This document shows positions 1 to 7,429 of a stretch of DNA of 64,000 nucleotides, in pieces; position 1 is the first letter of the stretch, and each line of letters begins with the position of its first letter. The position numbers were made by a program, and so were the translations under genes. The stretch is from Bradyrhizobium sp. Ash2021 (GTDB lineage: Bacteria; Pseudomonadota; Alphaproteobacteria; Rhizobiales; Xanthobacteraceae). Location: the NCBI RefSeq assembly GCF_031202265.1, contig NZ_CP100604.1, forward strand, positions 4,508,501-4,572,500. The letters are read 5' to 3'. The notes beneath the pieces are model-generated. The model saw only the letters and a program-made list of their open reading frames with translations. It was not told the origin of the DNA and searched no databases.

Positions 1-122
1 GCGTCGGATTTGCTTTTCAGGCCGGTGATTTCCCGGGGCTCGACGCCCGGGTATTCCGCCAGGATATTCCAGTCGTCCTCTGCGTTTCGGACGATTTTGA
101 AGGTCACTTTTGCTTTTGCCAT
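1..122 (-). CDS. hypothetical protein, 3' end cut by window
   Basis: This is a reading frame whose ATG is at 122 and which runs leftward off the window, so only about 40 residues are visible. It begins MAKAKVTFKIVRN and continues with an acidic, aromatic stretch (EDDWNILAEYPGVEP). I recognise this as a type of short soluble Bradyrhizobium protein without known function. Codon use matches a real gene, and the overlapping plus-strand frame has no protein-like character. Confidence 0.6.
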   Translation of the reverse strand, partial: MAKAKVTFKIVRNAEDDWNILAEYPGVEPREITGLKSKSD

Positions 123-295
123 ACGCCATTATGCACGCAATTTCCCCGGAAGAGAACCGCCTTACGGCGGGCCTGCGTCGTTTCCATCGAACGGGCACCA
201 ATTCCGGCAAAAGCGGCTGGTCTCGATCGCGTGACCTTCCGCACATATTCGATCCGCGCTCTCCGTCAATCCTGGATCAAACGGAGAGATATCCG

Positions 296-451
296 ATGTA
301 TTTGGTCGAAGGCATGATCGTTCTGGCGATCGTTTTCTTTTTCGTGCTGTCGGACACCGATGCAAAGACAGTGCGGATGAAATTATCGGTCTTGAGCAGC
401 CTCGGTATGCTATTGGCGATGCTGGTTGTCGCTCCTCATTTGCCGCACTGA
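296..451 (+). CDS. small single-pass membrane protein
   Basis: A 51-residue protein with a hydrophobic helix at about residues 5-19 (GMIVLAIVFFFVLS), a short polar linker (DTDAKTVRMK) and a second hydrophobic stretch at about 33-46. A purine-rich ribosome-binding site (acggagag) lies just before the ATG at 296, which is why I reject the longer frame starting upstream. Function unknown; probably an inner-membrane microprotein. No operon partner is visible. Confidence 0.6.
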   Translation: MYLVEGMIVLAIVFFFVLSDTDAKTVRMKLSVLSSLGMLLAMLVVAPHLPH

Positions 452-722
452 CGACGCGGCCGGGCCAGTCAACGCACGGCCACGGGCGTTCGTAACATCC
501 CTCAAGGGCCGTACCGTCGAAACCTCGGGGTCGAGAAAATACCGGGCCGAATCGATCCAGCGATAATGGATCGGCAGGTGATGCTTGCCGTCGCCGGCAG
601 CGTGTCGCCGCTTACGCGCGAAAGTAGCTTCACACAATGCGGATTGGATATCGTCCGCGTGAAGAACATGCGGCAGGGGCAAAGCCCGGCGCTCCGCTCC
701 GATTCAATCGGACCGGAAGGCG

Positions 723-869
723 TCAGTGGGTCTGTTCGAGCCGTTCGGCGTAGAGCCGGAATTCTTCGGCCATCTCGATCAGCTTCTTCGAGGTTTCCGG
801 ATCGTTGACGGACTGAGCCAATCGCTTGGCCCGGTTGGACTGGTCTCGGTAGTGGTCGGCTTGGGTCAT
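723..869 (-). CDS. small helical protein, paralogue of the gene at 30480-30716
   Basis: A 48-residue protein reading MTQADHYRDQSNRAKRLAQ, then DPETSKKLIEMAEEFRLYAE. The pattern (aromatic-rich start, RA-RLA, D-P-x-T-x-K-x-L-x-x-x-A-E) recurs in the 78-residue protein encoded at 30480-30716, so the two are likely paralogues. It is predicted to be all-helical and soluble. A hairpin sits immediately upstream (877-910) and a 28-bp motif shared with the paralogue's upstream region lies at 1058-1085. Function unknown. Confidence 0.65.
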   Translation of the reverse strand: MTQADHYRDQSNRAKRLAQSVNDPETSKKLIEMAEEFRLYAERLEQTH

Positions 870-876
870 GAGAGCA

Positions 877-910
877 CCTTTTCAGGTAAGTCCAGACCGG
901 GCTGAAAAGG
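877..910. repeat. inverted repeat upstream of small gene
   Basis: A perfect 9-bp inverted repeat (ccttttcag / ctgaaaagg) with a 16-nt loop lies 8 bp upstream of the ATG of the minus-strand gene at 723-869. It would form a hairpin in that gene's leader, or serve as an operator. There is no T-run on the minus strand, so a terminator is unlikely. Confidence 0.45.
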
Positions 911-1057
911 TTCGATCGCGCAAAATGAAATTCCGGCAAGGTTGGGGGCGTCAGGTCGTCGCACAGGGCGTGGCGAAAGATCGCCGTTGCCGTCACCACG
1001 AAGCCGAGAAAAGTAACGGTCTTTTAAGCCGGCAGCGGACGGGAAAATGCGCCCCCT

Positions 1058-1085
1058 GTTCGTTCCCCGAGAACAAAAGGAGTCC
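1058..1085. repeat. 28-bp motif shared with 30826-30853
   Basis: This stretch begins gttcgttcc and ends aaaggagtcc. It matches 30826-30853 at 25 of 28 positions. Each copy lies upstream of one of two paralogous minus-strand small genes (723-869 and 30480-30716). It contains an inner gttc...gaac palindrome. It may be an operator or a conserved leader structure. Confidence 0.45.
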
Positions 1086-1193
1086 CGCTATTCCCTGTCC
1101 GACGGAAGCCGTGGCAAGCCGTCGCGCGGCTTCTCAGCTTGCACCGGTAATTGTATCGATATGCTCGCGCATATTCTCAATCGTCCGGTTGCC

Positions 1194-1541
1194 ATGAAGA
1201 ACGGTCTTTATTCGATCCACATCCATATGCTCGACGGTGTCAAAGGCCGCGACAGTGGTGTGCTCATCCTTCGTGACGGCGTATTGATCGGCGGCGGTCC
1301 CTATTTCTGGTCGTCCGGCGCCTACACCTTCGGTGCCGGGACCTGGAAAGGGCACCTGACCACCAACCAGCACTCGCCGTTCTCGGATCGGTTTGTCCGG
1401 CCGTTGTTCGGCGGAGAGGAAGTCACCAGCGGGTTTTCCGGTACCTTTGCCGATGATCAGGCCGAGGTGTTCGGCACGGTTCTGGTCGGGACCCGCAGCC
1501 TGAGTTTTCGCGCGACGTTGAAGAAACTCGCGGACGGCTGA
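1194..1541 (+). CDS. GrlR family regulatory protein
   Basis: A 115-residue protein beginning MKNGLYSIHIHMLDGVKGRDS. The GrlR fold is an eight-stranded beta-barrel first known as the repressor partner of GrlA in type III secretion; rhizobial homologues are widespread and of unknown target. Family hallmarks seen here are the opening NGLYSIH, the RDSGVLILRDG strand, a GGxPYFW segment and the G-T-W-KG-L-T-xQH run near residue 58. I chose the ATG at 1194 because homologues start at MKNGLY; the longer frame upstream is not protein-like. No T3SS genes lie nearby, so a role in secretion cannot be inferred. Confidence 0.8.
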   Translation: MKNGLYSIHIHMLDGVKGRDSGVLILRDGVLIGGGPYFWSSGAYTFGAGTWKGHLTTNQHSPFSDRFVRPLFGGEEVTSGFSGTFADDQAEVFGTVLVGTRSLSFRATLKKLADG

Positions 1542-1616
1542 GGCGTCGGCGCCGGCTGTGGACGAGTGCGCAGCAAGACGATGAAGGTGTGGAGGAAAAC
1601 GGCATTTCCGCCCTGT

Positions 1617-1685
1617 GGATATGCTGCGGATAATAGTTGGATATGCTGCGGATGATTAGGGTCTGGGTGGACCCTTATCCAGACC
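1617..1685. repeat. 15-bp direct repeats followed by hairpin
   Basis: The 15-mer ggatatgctgcggat occurs at 1617-1631 and again at 1639-1653, 22 bp apart. It is followed by a 7-bp inverted repeat (ggtctgg / ccagacc) at 1660-1685. The group lies in the spacer downstream of the GrlR-family gene and could act in its termination. No T-run follows. Confidence 0.4.
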
Positions 1686-1828
1686 ACCACGCCGTCGCGA
1701 AGGGGGCGGCTTGCGGCGGTCTGCTAACGAACCCTTTCCAGACAGCCGATAACTCCAGGCAACCGATAACCCTATTCAGTTAGGTTAAAGCCCAAATCGC
1801 GTTGTGCTGATCTGGGGGTGCGATAGGG

Positions 1829-2035
1829 ATGGCTGCCGAGAGAACAGCCATGGTCCCTTCATTTCACAACGCGGACAAGCCGACCCACCGCCGCGTAATG
1901 GTGGTTGGTCTGCTATTTTGCCTGGCTTTCGTTACGATCAGCTTTTCGCTCCGGCCGTTCCCGGAAAGCGGCCAGGTGCTGGTGAAGGCCGACAGGCTGG
2001 TGCGCACGGCCGGCGAACTGCACAAAGCCAATTAA
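1829..2035 (+). CDS. small membrane protein
   Basis: A 68-residue protein with a polar N-terminus containing THRRV, a hydrophobic helix at about 24-40 (MVVGLLFCLAFVTISF) and a short polar tail (VLVKADRLVRTAGELHKAN). I recognise this architecture from Bradyrhizobium genomes, but no function is known. The start may instead be the ATG at 1850, which gives the THRR-hydrophobic-KADKLVRTA arrangement with a shorter N-terminus. Confidence 0.6.
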   Translation: MAAERTAMVPSFHNADKPTHRRVMVVGLLFCLAFVTISFSLRPFPESGQVLVKADRLVRTAGELHKAN

Positions 2036-2059
2036 CGGATAGCGAGCGCTCAAACCCTG

Positions 2060-2161
2060 TCAGTCCGGCGGGTCCTTGCTGGGCGAGCGGTGGTAGATCG
2101 CGATGGCGATAAAGCCGCCATAGGCGATGATGTTGAGCAGGACTTCCATCCACGGCGGCAT
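2060..2161 (-). CDS. 33-residue membrane microprotein
   Basis: A 33-residue frame reading MPPWMEVLLNIIAYGGFIAI followed by AIYHRSPSKDPPD. It has one hydrophobic helix (about 6-23) and a charged tail. The composition is clearly protein-like and the opposite frames are not. Function unknown. Confidence 0.5.
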   Translation of the reverse strand: MPPWMEVLLNIIAYGGFIAIAIYHRSPSKDPPD

Positions 2162-2373
2162 GGGCTACCCCTTCGGGACAAGAATCCCGGTGTAACCAAA
2201 CCACGAAACTCACGATTGGTTCCCGCGCCGGCCGAAGGTCGGTCCCGACCTGAACGCATAGCTCGCATGTCACCCATCACACAATCTCAGCGTGCTGATG
2301 CCGGGTTCTTCTATGCCTTCTGACATCGGTGGACGGTATTCTCGGCGCGGCCGCTGCGGCCGCTTTGGTAACG

Positions 2374-2404
2374 AAAAAGCCCGGAGCATCGCTCCGGGCT
2401 TTTT
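2374..2404. terminator. bidirectional rho-independent terminator
   Basis: A strong hairpin (aaagcccggagc / gctccgggcttt with loop atc) is flanked by an A-run on the left and a T-run on the right, so it can stop transcription from either side. It lies between the convergent small genes around 2.1 kb and 2.5 kb. Confidence 0.8.
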
Positions 2405-2429
2405 GCCGCCTGTCGCGTAAAATTCCGCG

Positions 2430-2597
2430 CTATTCCCAAACCGACGGCCGGGTAAACCCACTCCACGCATTGCCCAGCGTCGTAGCGTAATATTCCTCAC
2501 GCTCGCGTGCGAATTTCTGCTGGGTGGCTTTGAAGCTGGCGACGCGCGCAGCGATCTCTTCGCGCTCGCGCGCGACCCGGTCTTCCTGTTCAGTCAT
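2430..2597 (-). CDS. short charged helical protein
   Basis: A 55-residue protein, MTEQEDRVAREREEIAARVA onward, rich in Arg, Glu and Ala in its first 40 residues and predicted to be a single amphipathic or coiled helix, with an aromatic C-terminus (NAWSGFTRPSVWE). The ATG at 2597 gives the only compact protein-like frame. It ends just beyond the terminator at 2374-2404. Function unknown. Confidence 0.6.
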   Translation of the reverse strand: MTEQEDRVAREREEIAARVASFKATQQKFAREREEYYATTLGNAWSGFTRPSVWE

Positions 2598-2781
2598 TGC
2601 CCATCCTGGTTGCTGTGAGTCTTGTCCCGGCCCTATTGGCGTTCGCGATTGGGGCACGAATTGGGAAACAGCGTCGCAGGATTGTGATCGCCTGCGTTCA
2701 AAGCGAAGGCGGTGGATAAGGACGGAACTCGCCTTGTGGCTTGCGCACCTTCCCGCTAGCGAAAGGAAACGGGAGGCTGTC

Positions 2782-3018
2782 ATGGCAAAAATCGATCTGG
2801 ATTCGCTGAGCATCGAAGAACTCGCAGCCTTGCGCGATCATGCGACCGACAAGCTGTTTGAAAAGGTCGCCGCGCGGCGCGCCGAGCTCGAAGCGGAACT
2901 GGAACGGCTCGCCCAGTACGGCAAGCCGGTGAAAAAAATCGAAGGCGCCCCGGTTGCCAAGGTCAAGAAGAGCGAAGAGGCGAGGGAGCCGAAGGAGCCT
3001 GTCGCCAAAGCGGCCTAG
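2782..3018 (+). CDS. H-NS-like protein, oligomerisation region only
   Basis: A 78-residue protein. Residues 1-45 (KIDLDSLSIEELAALRDHAT, then a heptad-rich helix) resemble the N-terminal dimerisation region of rhizobial H-NS histone-family proteins. The expected C-terminal DNA-binding segment, with its G-R-G-R-x-P core, is absent and replaced by a Lys/Ala/Pro-rich tail (VAKVKKSEEAREPKEPVAK). Such a protein could form mixed oligomers with full-length H-NS, as H-NST proteins do; that is inference. A ribosome-binding site (gggagg) precedes the ATG at 2782. Confidence 0.6.
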   Translation: MAKIDLDSLSIEELAALRDHATDKLFEKVAARRAELEAELERLAQYGKPVKKIEGAPVAKVKKSEEAREPKEPVAKAA

Positions 3019-3085
3019 CAGCGCCGATCCCGCAATTGGGTTGACCGTGCTATAGTTGGTGCAGCCAACAGTCGGATGGTCGCCA

Positions 3086-3847
3086 GTGATTGCCAAGGAT
3101 CTGCGTAACGGCGTCGAACAGCTCGGCAACATGATCGCCGAAGCCTCCAGCATCGTTCCCTTCACCGGTGCCGGTATCTCGACCGAATGCGGGATCCCCG
3201 ATTTTCGCTCCCCCGGCGGGCTATGGACCCGCAATCGCCCAATCCCGTTCGACGAGTTCGTCGCCAGTCCCGAAGCACGGGACGAGGCATGGCGGCGGCG
3301 CTTTGCGATGGAGCCGACCTTTGCCGCCGCGAAACCCGGGCGCGGCCACCGTGCCCTGGCTTCGCTCTACAGGGCCGGCAAGGTTCCCGCGATCATCACC
3401 CAGAACATCGACAATCTGCATCAGGTATCGGGTTTCAAGAGCGACGACGTGGTCGAACTCCACGGCAACACCACCTACGCCCGCTGCATCGGCTGCGGAC
3501 AGGCTTACGATCTGCCGTGGGTCAAAGCGCGTTTCGATGACACCGGCAGCGCGCCCGACTGCACGCTGTGTGACGACCCGGTCAAGACCGCAACAATCTC
3601 GTTCGGACAGGCGATGCCGGAGGACGCGATGCGTCGCGCCACGGAACTGGCGCAGCAGTGCGACCTGTTCATGGCCATCGGATCGTCGCTGGTGGTGTGG
3701 CCGGCCGCAGGGTTTCCGCTGATGGCCAAGAACTGTGGCGCCAAACTGGTCATCATCAACAACGAGCCGACCGAACAGGATGACATTGCCGATCTGGTGA
3801 TCCGGCACGACATCGGGGAAACCCTCGGGCCGTTCGTAGGCAATTGA
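3086..3847 (+). CDS. Sir2-family NAD-dependent protein deacylase
   Basis: A 253-residue sirtuin that removes acyl groups from lysines using NAD+, giving nicotinamide and O-acyl-ADP-ribose. Visible motifs are GAGIS (28-32) and GIPDFRS for NAD binding, TQNIDNLH near 105-112, the catalytic His126 in LHGN, and a zinc tetrad Cys134, Cys137, Cys159 and Cys162. The GTG at 3086 is preferred because homologues start with an I/V-A-x-DL stretch; a TTG at 3056 would add ten weak residues. It lies alone, downstream of the H-NS-like gene. Confidence 0.85.
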   Translation: MIAKDLRNGVEQLGNMIAEASSIVPFTGAGISTECGIPDFRSPGGLWTRNRPIPFDEFVASPEARDEAWRRRFAMEPTFAAAKPGRGHRALASLYRAGKVPAIITQNIDNLHQVSGFKSDDVVELHGNTTYARCIGCGQAYDLPWVKARFDDTGSAPDCTLCDDPVKTATISFGQAMPEDAMRRATELAQQCDLFMAIGSSLVVWPAAGFPLMAKNCGAKLVIINNEPTEQDDIADLVIRHDIGETLGPFVGN

Positions 3848-4023
3848 TTGCCTGTTTGATTCGCGGCGGTGCAAGACTGTTCATAGTTCCCGGAGGGTTA
3901 GTTTTTTAGCTATGCGCGGCAAGCGGGAGTGTTATCTTTTGATTTGAGAGATTCGCGCGGCGGGCGCGTGTTCCGGCTCAGTCGCAAAACGACGGGCTGC
4001 CAATAAGTGTGGGGTCCGGGGTC

Positions 4024-4704
4024 ATGGGGTCGGACAGTTTTGAGTCCAAGAAGCTCGGTGGTCCGCCGTCAGGCGGGGCAGGGCAGAACCGGCTTGGACA
4101 GAATACGCTTGGACCAGGTGAATTCTCCGCCGGTGCGGAGCGCGATCCGGCGATGGATGCGCTGTCGGGCCTCGGCGATGCCGCCGCCAACCTCGTTGAA
4201 ATTTCCGGGGTCATCAAATGGTTCGATGCCTCGAAAGGCTACGGCTTCATTGTACCCGACAATGGTTGGCCGGATGTGCTGCTGCATGTCACCGTGCTCC
4301 GGCGTGACGGCTATCAGACGGCTTACGAAGGCGCGCGGCTGGTGGTCGAATGCGTGCAGCGTCAAAAGGGCTATCAGGCGTTCCGGATCGTCTCGATGGA
4401 TGAGTCCACCGCGATCCACCCGGCACAGATGCTGCCGCCGCGGACCCATGTCAGCGTCACCCCGACCAGCGGTCTGGAGCGGGCGCAGGTCAAATGGTTC
4501 AACCGGCTGCGCGGCTTCGGCTTCCTGACCTGTGGGGAGGGGACACCGGATATCTTCGTGCATATGGAAACGCTGCGCCGCTTCGGCATGACCGAACTGC
4601 GCCCCGGCCAGTATGTGCTGGTGCGGTTCGGGCCCGGCTCCAAGGGCATGATGGCCGCCGAGATTCACCCCGAGGGCGGTCCGTCGGCGCTGTCGTCGCA
4701 CTAA
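4024..4704 (+). CDS. cold-shock protein with two CSD domains
   Basis: A 226-residue single-stranded nucleic-acid-binding protein. After a Gly/Pro-rich N-terminus (1-55) it carries two cold-shock domains at about 60-125 and 152-218. Domain 1 shows KWFDASKGYGFIV (RNP1) and DVLLHV (RNP2); domain 2 shows KWFNRLRGFGFLT and DIFVHM. Two-domain Csp proteins of this length are typical of Rhizobiales and act as RNA chaperones. The start could also be the GTG at 4009. It is probably transcribed alone, followed by the DUF192 gene 127 bp downstream. Confidence 0.85.
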   Translation: MGSDSFESKKLGGPPSGGAGQNRLGQNTLGPGEFSAGAERDPAMDALSGLGDAAANLVEISGVIKWFDASKGYGFIVPDNGWPDVLLHVTVLRRDGYQTAYEGARLVVECVQRQKGYQAFRIVSMDESTAIHPAQMLPPRTHVSVTPTSGLERAQVKWFNRLRGFGFLTCGEGTPDIFVHMETLRRFGMTELRPGQYVLVRFGPGSKGMMAAEIHPEGGPSALSSH

Positions 4705-4831
4705 AATTATCCCATACCTAACTGACGGAATCGTGAGCCGGGCCGCATGCGTCCCGGCCGCGGCCTCTGGCATTTGCCGCAATCATCGGGTTAGGGTCGG
4801 CCGGCAAAAGATCAGGTGTGAGTGTTTTTCC

Positions 4832-5311
4832 ATGAATTTTGATCGGGTTGTCGTCCGGGCTCGCCTGTACGTTTGGCTGATGCTGATCGCAGCGCTTGGC
4901 GCGTTGGCGAATTCTGACGCGCGGGCGGCGAGCGTGCAGCCGCTCGAGATCGTCACCAAGTCCGGCGTGCAGGTGTTCTCGGTTGAGATGGCGACGACCG
5001 ACCAGGAGAAGGAGACGGGCCTGATGTACCGCAAGGAGTTGGCGGACGGCAAAGGCATGCTGTTCGATTTCACCCCGGAACAGGAGGTGTCGATGTGGAT
5101 GAAAAACACCTACATCTCGCTCGACATGATCTTCATCCGGGCCGACGGCCGGATCCTGCGGATCGCCGAAAATACCGAACCGCTGTCCACCCGGATCATC
5201 TCCTCGCGCGGGCTGGCCAAGGGGGTGCTGGAGGTTATCGCCGGGACGGCGCAAAAATACGGAATCCAGCCCGGCGACCGGGTGGCGCACCCGCTGTTCA
5301 ACGGCCATTAA
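4832..5311 (+). CDS. DUF192 family exported protein
   Basis: A 159-residue protein with a signal peptide (about 1-32, LYVWLMLIAALGALA then DARAA) followed by a DUF192 domain. Family features are EKETGLMYRKEL, GMLFDF, MWMKNTYISLDMIFI and the closing GDRV stretch. It is predicted to be periplasmic; the biochemical role is not established. The ATG at 4832 places the signal peptide at the N-terminus. It lies immediately upstream of tRNA-Pro and is part of the chromosomal flank, not the integrated element. Confidence 0.85.
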   Translation: MNFDRVVVRARLYVWLMLIAALGALANSDARAASVQPLEIVTKSGVQVFSVEMATTDQEKETGLMYRKELADGKGMLFDFTPEQEVSMWMKNTYISLDMIFIRADGRILRIAENTEPLSTRIISSRGLAKGVLEVIAGTAQKYGIQPGDRVAHPLFNGH

Positions 5312-5428
5312 CATTATGTTTTGACGCGTTTTCTTGACGCGAACCGGTACCACCTCGGTCGAAAACGCTATGGTACCGCCTTGATGGCGCCGGTTTAAGC
5401 GTGTATCGACGCAGCTTCCCAACATGAT

Positions 5429-5505
5429 CGGGGTATAGCGCAGCCTGGTAGCGCGGCAGTTTTGGGTACTGCAGGTCGTTGGTTCGAATCCAGCTGCCCC
5501 GACCA
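5429..5505 (+). tRNA. tRNA-Pro (anticodon TGG)
   Basis: A complete 77-nt cloverleaf. The acceptor stem cggggta pairs with tgccccg (one G-T pair), the D arm is gcgc...gcgc, and the anticodon stem gcagt/actgc encloses the loop tttgggt, giving TGG. The T arm is gttgg-ttcgaat-ccagc, and CCA is encoded. Its 3' part is the left attachment site of the element that follows, and the element restores an intact tRNA. Confidence 0.95.
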
Positions 5506-5508
5506 AAT
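5457..5508 (+). repeat. attL, 52-bp direct repeat with 30366-30417
   Basis: It starts in the anticodon stem (cagttttgggtactg), covers the T arm, acceptor stem and CCA, and ends aaat just past the tRNA. It is identical to 30366-30417, and the sequences diverge immediately on both sides. This is the usual core for tRNA-directed tyrosine integrases. Confidence 0.9.
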
Positions 5509-5567
5509 TGAACTATAATATCAACACATTAGTCGCGACGATCGTGGATTAAAAAACTCAGCTGGCG

Positions 5568-5590
5568 CCATGTAGGCACCATGTAGGCAC
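5568..5590 (+). promoter_or_regulatory. putative integrase arm sites, left end
   Basis: Two tandem copies of ccatgtaggca (5568-5578 and 5579-5589) lie 60 bp inside attL. The same 11-mer is tandemly repeated at 30219-30240 near attR, once with a single mismatch. Paired tandem sites at both ends are what arm-type binding sites of a two-domain-binding integrase look like. Confidence 0.6.
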
Positions 5591-5639
5591 TCGCAGGAGA
5601 CCGCGCCTGTTGTTTGCGTGCAACGTGCTTGCCGCTGAT

Positions 5640-6011
5640 CTAGCTACCTCGGCTCATGGTGCAGAACCGATGGCGAGGCGTAATCTCTCGTTGAACAAAG
5701 ACGCAATACGCCTTGTTGGCTTCATAATCTGATTTAGCAAGCGGTGGGAGTTGCGTGACTGCCGCTCGCCAGTCGTCGAGGTCAATTTCAGCTGACGTTC
5801 CCTTGGGCTCTAGCCGCAGGATGTTTTGGACCCAGATCCTTGCTCTCACGCTCCGGTTGAGCTTGGATAGTACTAGCTGGGAATCAATCAAATGCGAACT
5901 CTGGGAAATCGTACCCGCTTCTGCCGGGCCCCTTCGGCGGTTTGAGAGTATCGGATTTGAGCATTCAACCAAACCCCAAGGCGCGACTGTGAATGATGAC
6001 TGAGCCGTCAT
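5640..6011 (-). CDS. hypothetical protein at left end of element
   Basis: A 123-residue frame. The second half (ARIWVQNILRLEPKGTSAEI, then DLDDWRAAVTQLPPLAKSDY) looks like a real soluble protein; the first 30 residues are less convincing, so a start further in is possible. It overlaps the start of the divergent SIR2-like fragment by 19 bp. I do not recognise the family. Confidence 0.35.
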   Translation of the reverse strand: MTAQSSFTVAPWGLVECSNPILSNRRRGPAEAGTISQSSHLIDSQLVLSKLNRSVRARIWVQNILRLEPKGTSAEIDLDDWRAAVTQLPPLAKSDYEANKAYCVFVQREITPRHRFCTMSRGS

Positions 6012-6128
6012 TGGAAGATCGTGTTATTTCTTTGGGCAATGGATTACCGGCGATTCCAGAGCGGCTGCTGTTGGCGCATGCGCTCGGCGAAGTACTCTTC
6101 ATTTGCGGAGCCGGCATTTCAAGGTCGG
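5993..6128 (+). pseudogene. SIR2-like gene, 5' fragment only
   Basis: About 45 codons are visible, including LPAIPERLLLAHALGEVLFI and CGAGIS. The hydrophobic strand followed by C/V-GAG-x-S is the NAD-binding start of SIR2-like domains, including those of large defence-associated proteins. The frame then runs into a piece of an IS701-type transposase gene at about 6129, where homology to SIR2 ends. The rest of the gene is not in the window, so its original type cannot be decided. Confidence 0.5.
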
Positions 6129-7127
6129 CAACAGGCGATCCTGGGTCGCAGGGATTGGGATGCGGATGCCTTGCGCGATATCGTCCGCGATTATGTCATC
6201 GAGCATTTGGCGGACGATGACGCGGTCCTCGTGATCGATGAGACCGGCTTTCTCAAACAGGGCAAAGCGTCGTGCGGCGTGGCGCGTCAGTACACTGGTT
6301 CGGCGGGCAAGATCACGAACTGCCAGATCGGCGTCTTCGCGGCCTACGTTTCGTGCCACGGTCATGCTTTCATCGACCGCGCGCTGTATCTTCCGAAGGA
6401 ATGGACCGACGATCCAGATCGACTGAAAGCCGCATACGTGCCCCCCGATACCGGCTTTGCGACCAAACCAAAGCTTGCGACGAGAATGATCGCACGCGCC
6501 ATAGCCGCGCCTGTCCCGTTCAAGTGGGTTGCAGGCGATACGGTCTACGGTGTCGGTGACATTGAACAGCAACTGCGTCGCGCAGGCAAAGGCTATGTCC
6601 TGGGGGTCAGCAGCGCGCATGTATTTCGATCCTGGGGCAAGCGTCGATCGGTCGCCGGCACGGCTGCCGACATCGCCCTGACGCGGCGTGCGTCCGACTG
6701 GAAACGCCTGTCAGCAGGGGCCGGAACCAAAGGACCGCGGCTGCATGATTGGTGCTATCTCGAATTGGCCGACCTGGCCGGAGAACCAAACGACGAAAAT
6801 CCGGGCCTTTGGACACGCGGTCTGCTGATCCGTCGTCGTATCGCCGATGGCGATCTCGCCTTCTTCACCACCTGGTGCCCAGCGGCAACATCGATCGAAA
6901 CACTGGTGGGGGTCGAAGGCCATCGGTGGGCAATCGAGGACAGTTTCGAGACCGCCAAGAACGAGTTCGGGCTCGACCACAACGAGAGCAGATCCTGGCA
7001 CGGCTGGCATCGCCACGTTTCCATGGTGATGCTCGCCTTCGCCATGATGGCGGTGATCCGCCATCGCGCCAATCCGCCGGCGCCAAAAAAAACCAAACGC
7101 CGAACCACGGCAAGGGTCAAACCATAG
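6129..7127 (+). pseudogene. IS701-family transposase, C-terminal part
   Basis: About 330 codons, starting QQAILGRRDWDADALRD and including LVIDETGFLKQGK (first DDE Asp in DETG), VGVARQY-like CGVARQYTGSAG, WVAGDTVYG (second Asp) and VEGHRWAIEDSFETAKNEFG (catalytic Glu region), ending in a basic tail. These are IS701/DDE hallmarks. The normal first 100 or so residues are missing from this strand; an ATG in the preceding SIR2 fragment is in frame only by accident. Not expected to be functional. Confidence 0.75.
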
Positions 7128-7137
7128 CCACGCCGCC

Positions 7138-7354
7138 GCCATGGACCAGGATCGCCTGCGGCCTCAGCGCGCATCCAACCAGTCTTGCGTTGCTCATCTC
7201 CAAGCAGACCTTCCAGAAACAAGCCAGCATTCTTCGCAACACGCTCTTGCCCGAACAATGGACGTATCCGCTTCTTGATCTCCCGAAGCGACGCCGCCCA
7301 CAACGCAAGCGTCTCTTCAATCGACGCTGTCCGCGTCCACGATGTTCGAATCAT
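7138..7354 (-). pseudogene. IS701-family transposase, N-terminal part (inverted)
   Basis: The frame reads IEETLALWAASLREIKKRIR, PLFGQERVAKNAG, LFLEGLLGDEQRKTGWM and AEAAGDPGPWR. This is the standard N-terminus of IS701-type transposases, which in intact copies continues directly with QQAILGR. Here that continuation lies on the opposite strand at 6129. The two parts were therefore one gene before an inversion. Confidence 0.6.
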
Positions 7355-7429
7355 GGTTGCCCATGGATTCAGAAAACCTCACAAAAGGCAACTGTATTGC
7401 TAGGATCAATCATAGGCGGATGGTCATCG

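Larger units (their letters stand above)
6129..7360. mobile_element. rearranged IS701-type remnant
   Basis: The coding parts of one IS701-family transposase are present in opposite orientations: the C-terminal part on the plus strand (6129-7127) and the N-terminal part on the minus strand (about 7138-7354). The 13-mer caggcgatcctgg occurs at 6132-6144 and in inverse at 7147-7159, at the two boundaries of the inverted block. No intact terminal repeats could be assigned. Confidence 0.6.

Noticed and set aside
1058..1085. LexA/SOS box
   Set aside because: The alphaproteobacterial box needs GAAC-N7-GAAC spacing; here gttc and gaac words have other spacing and orientation.
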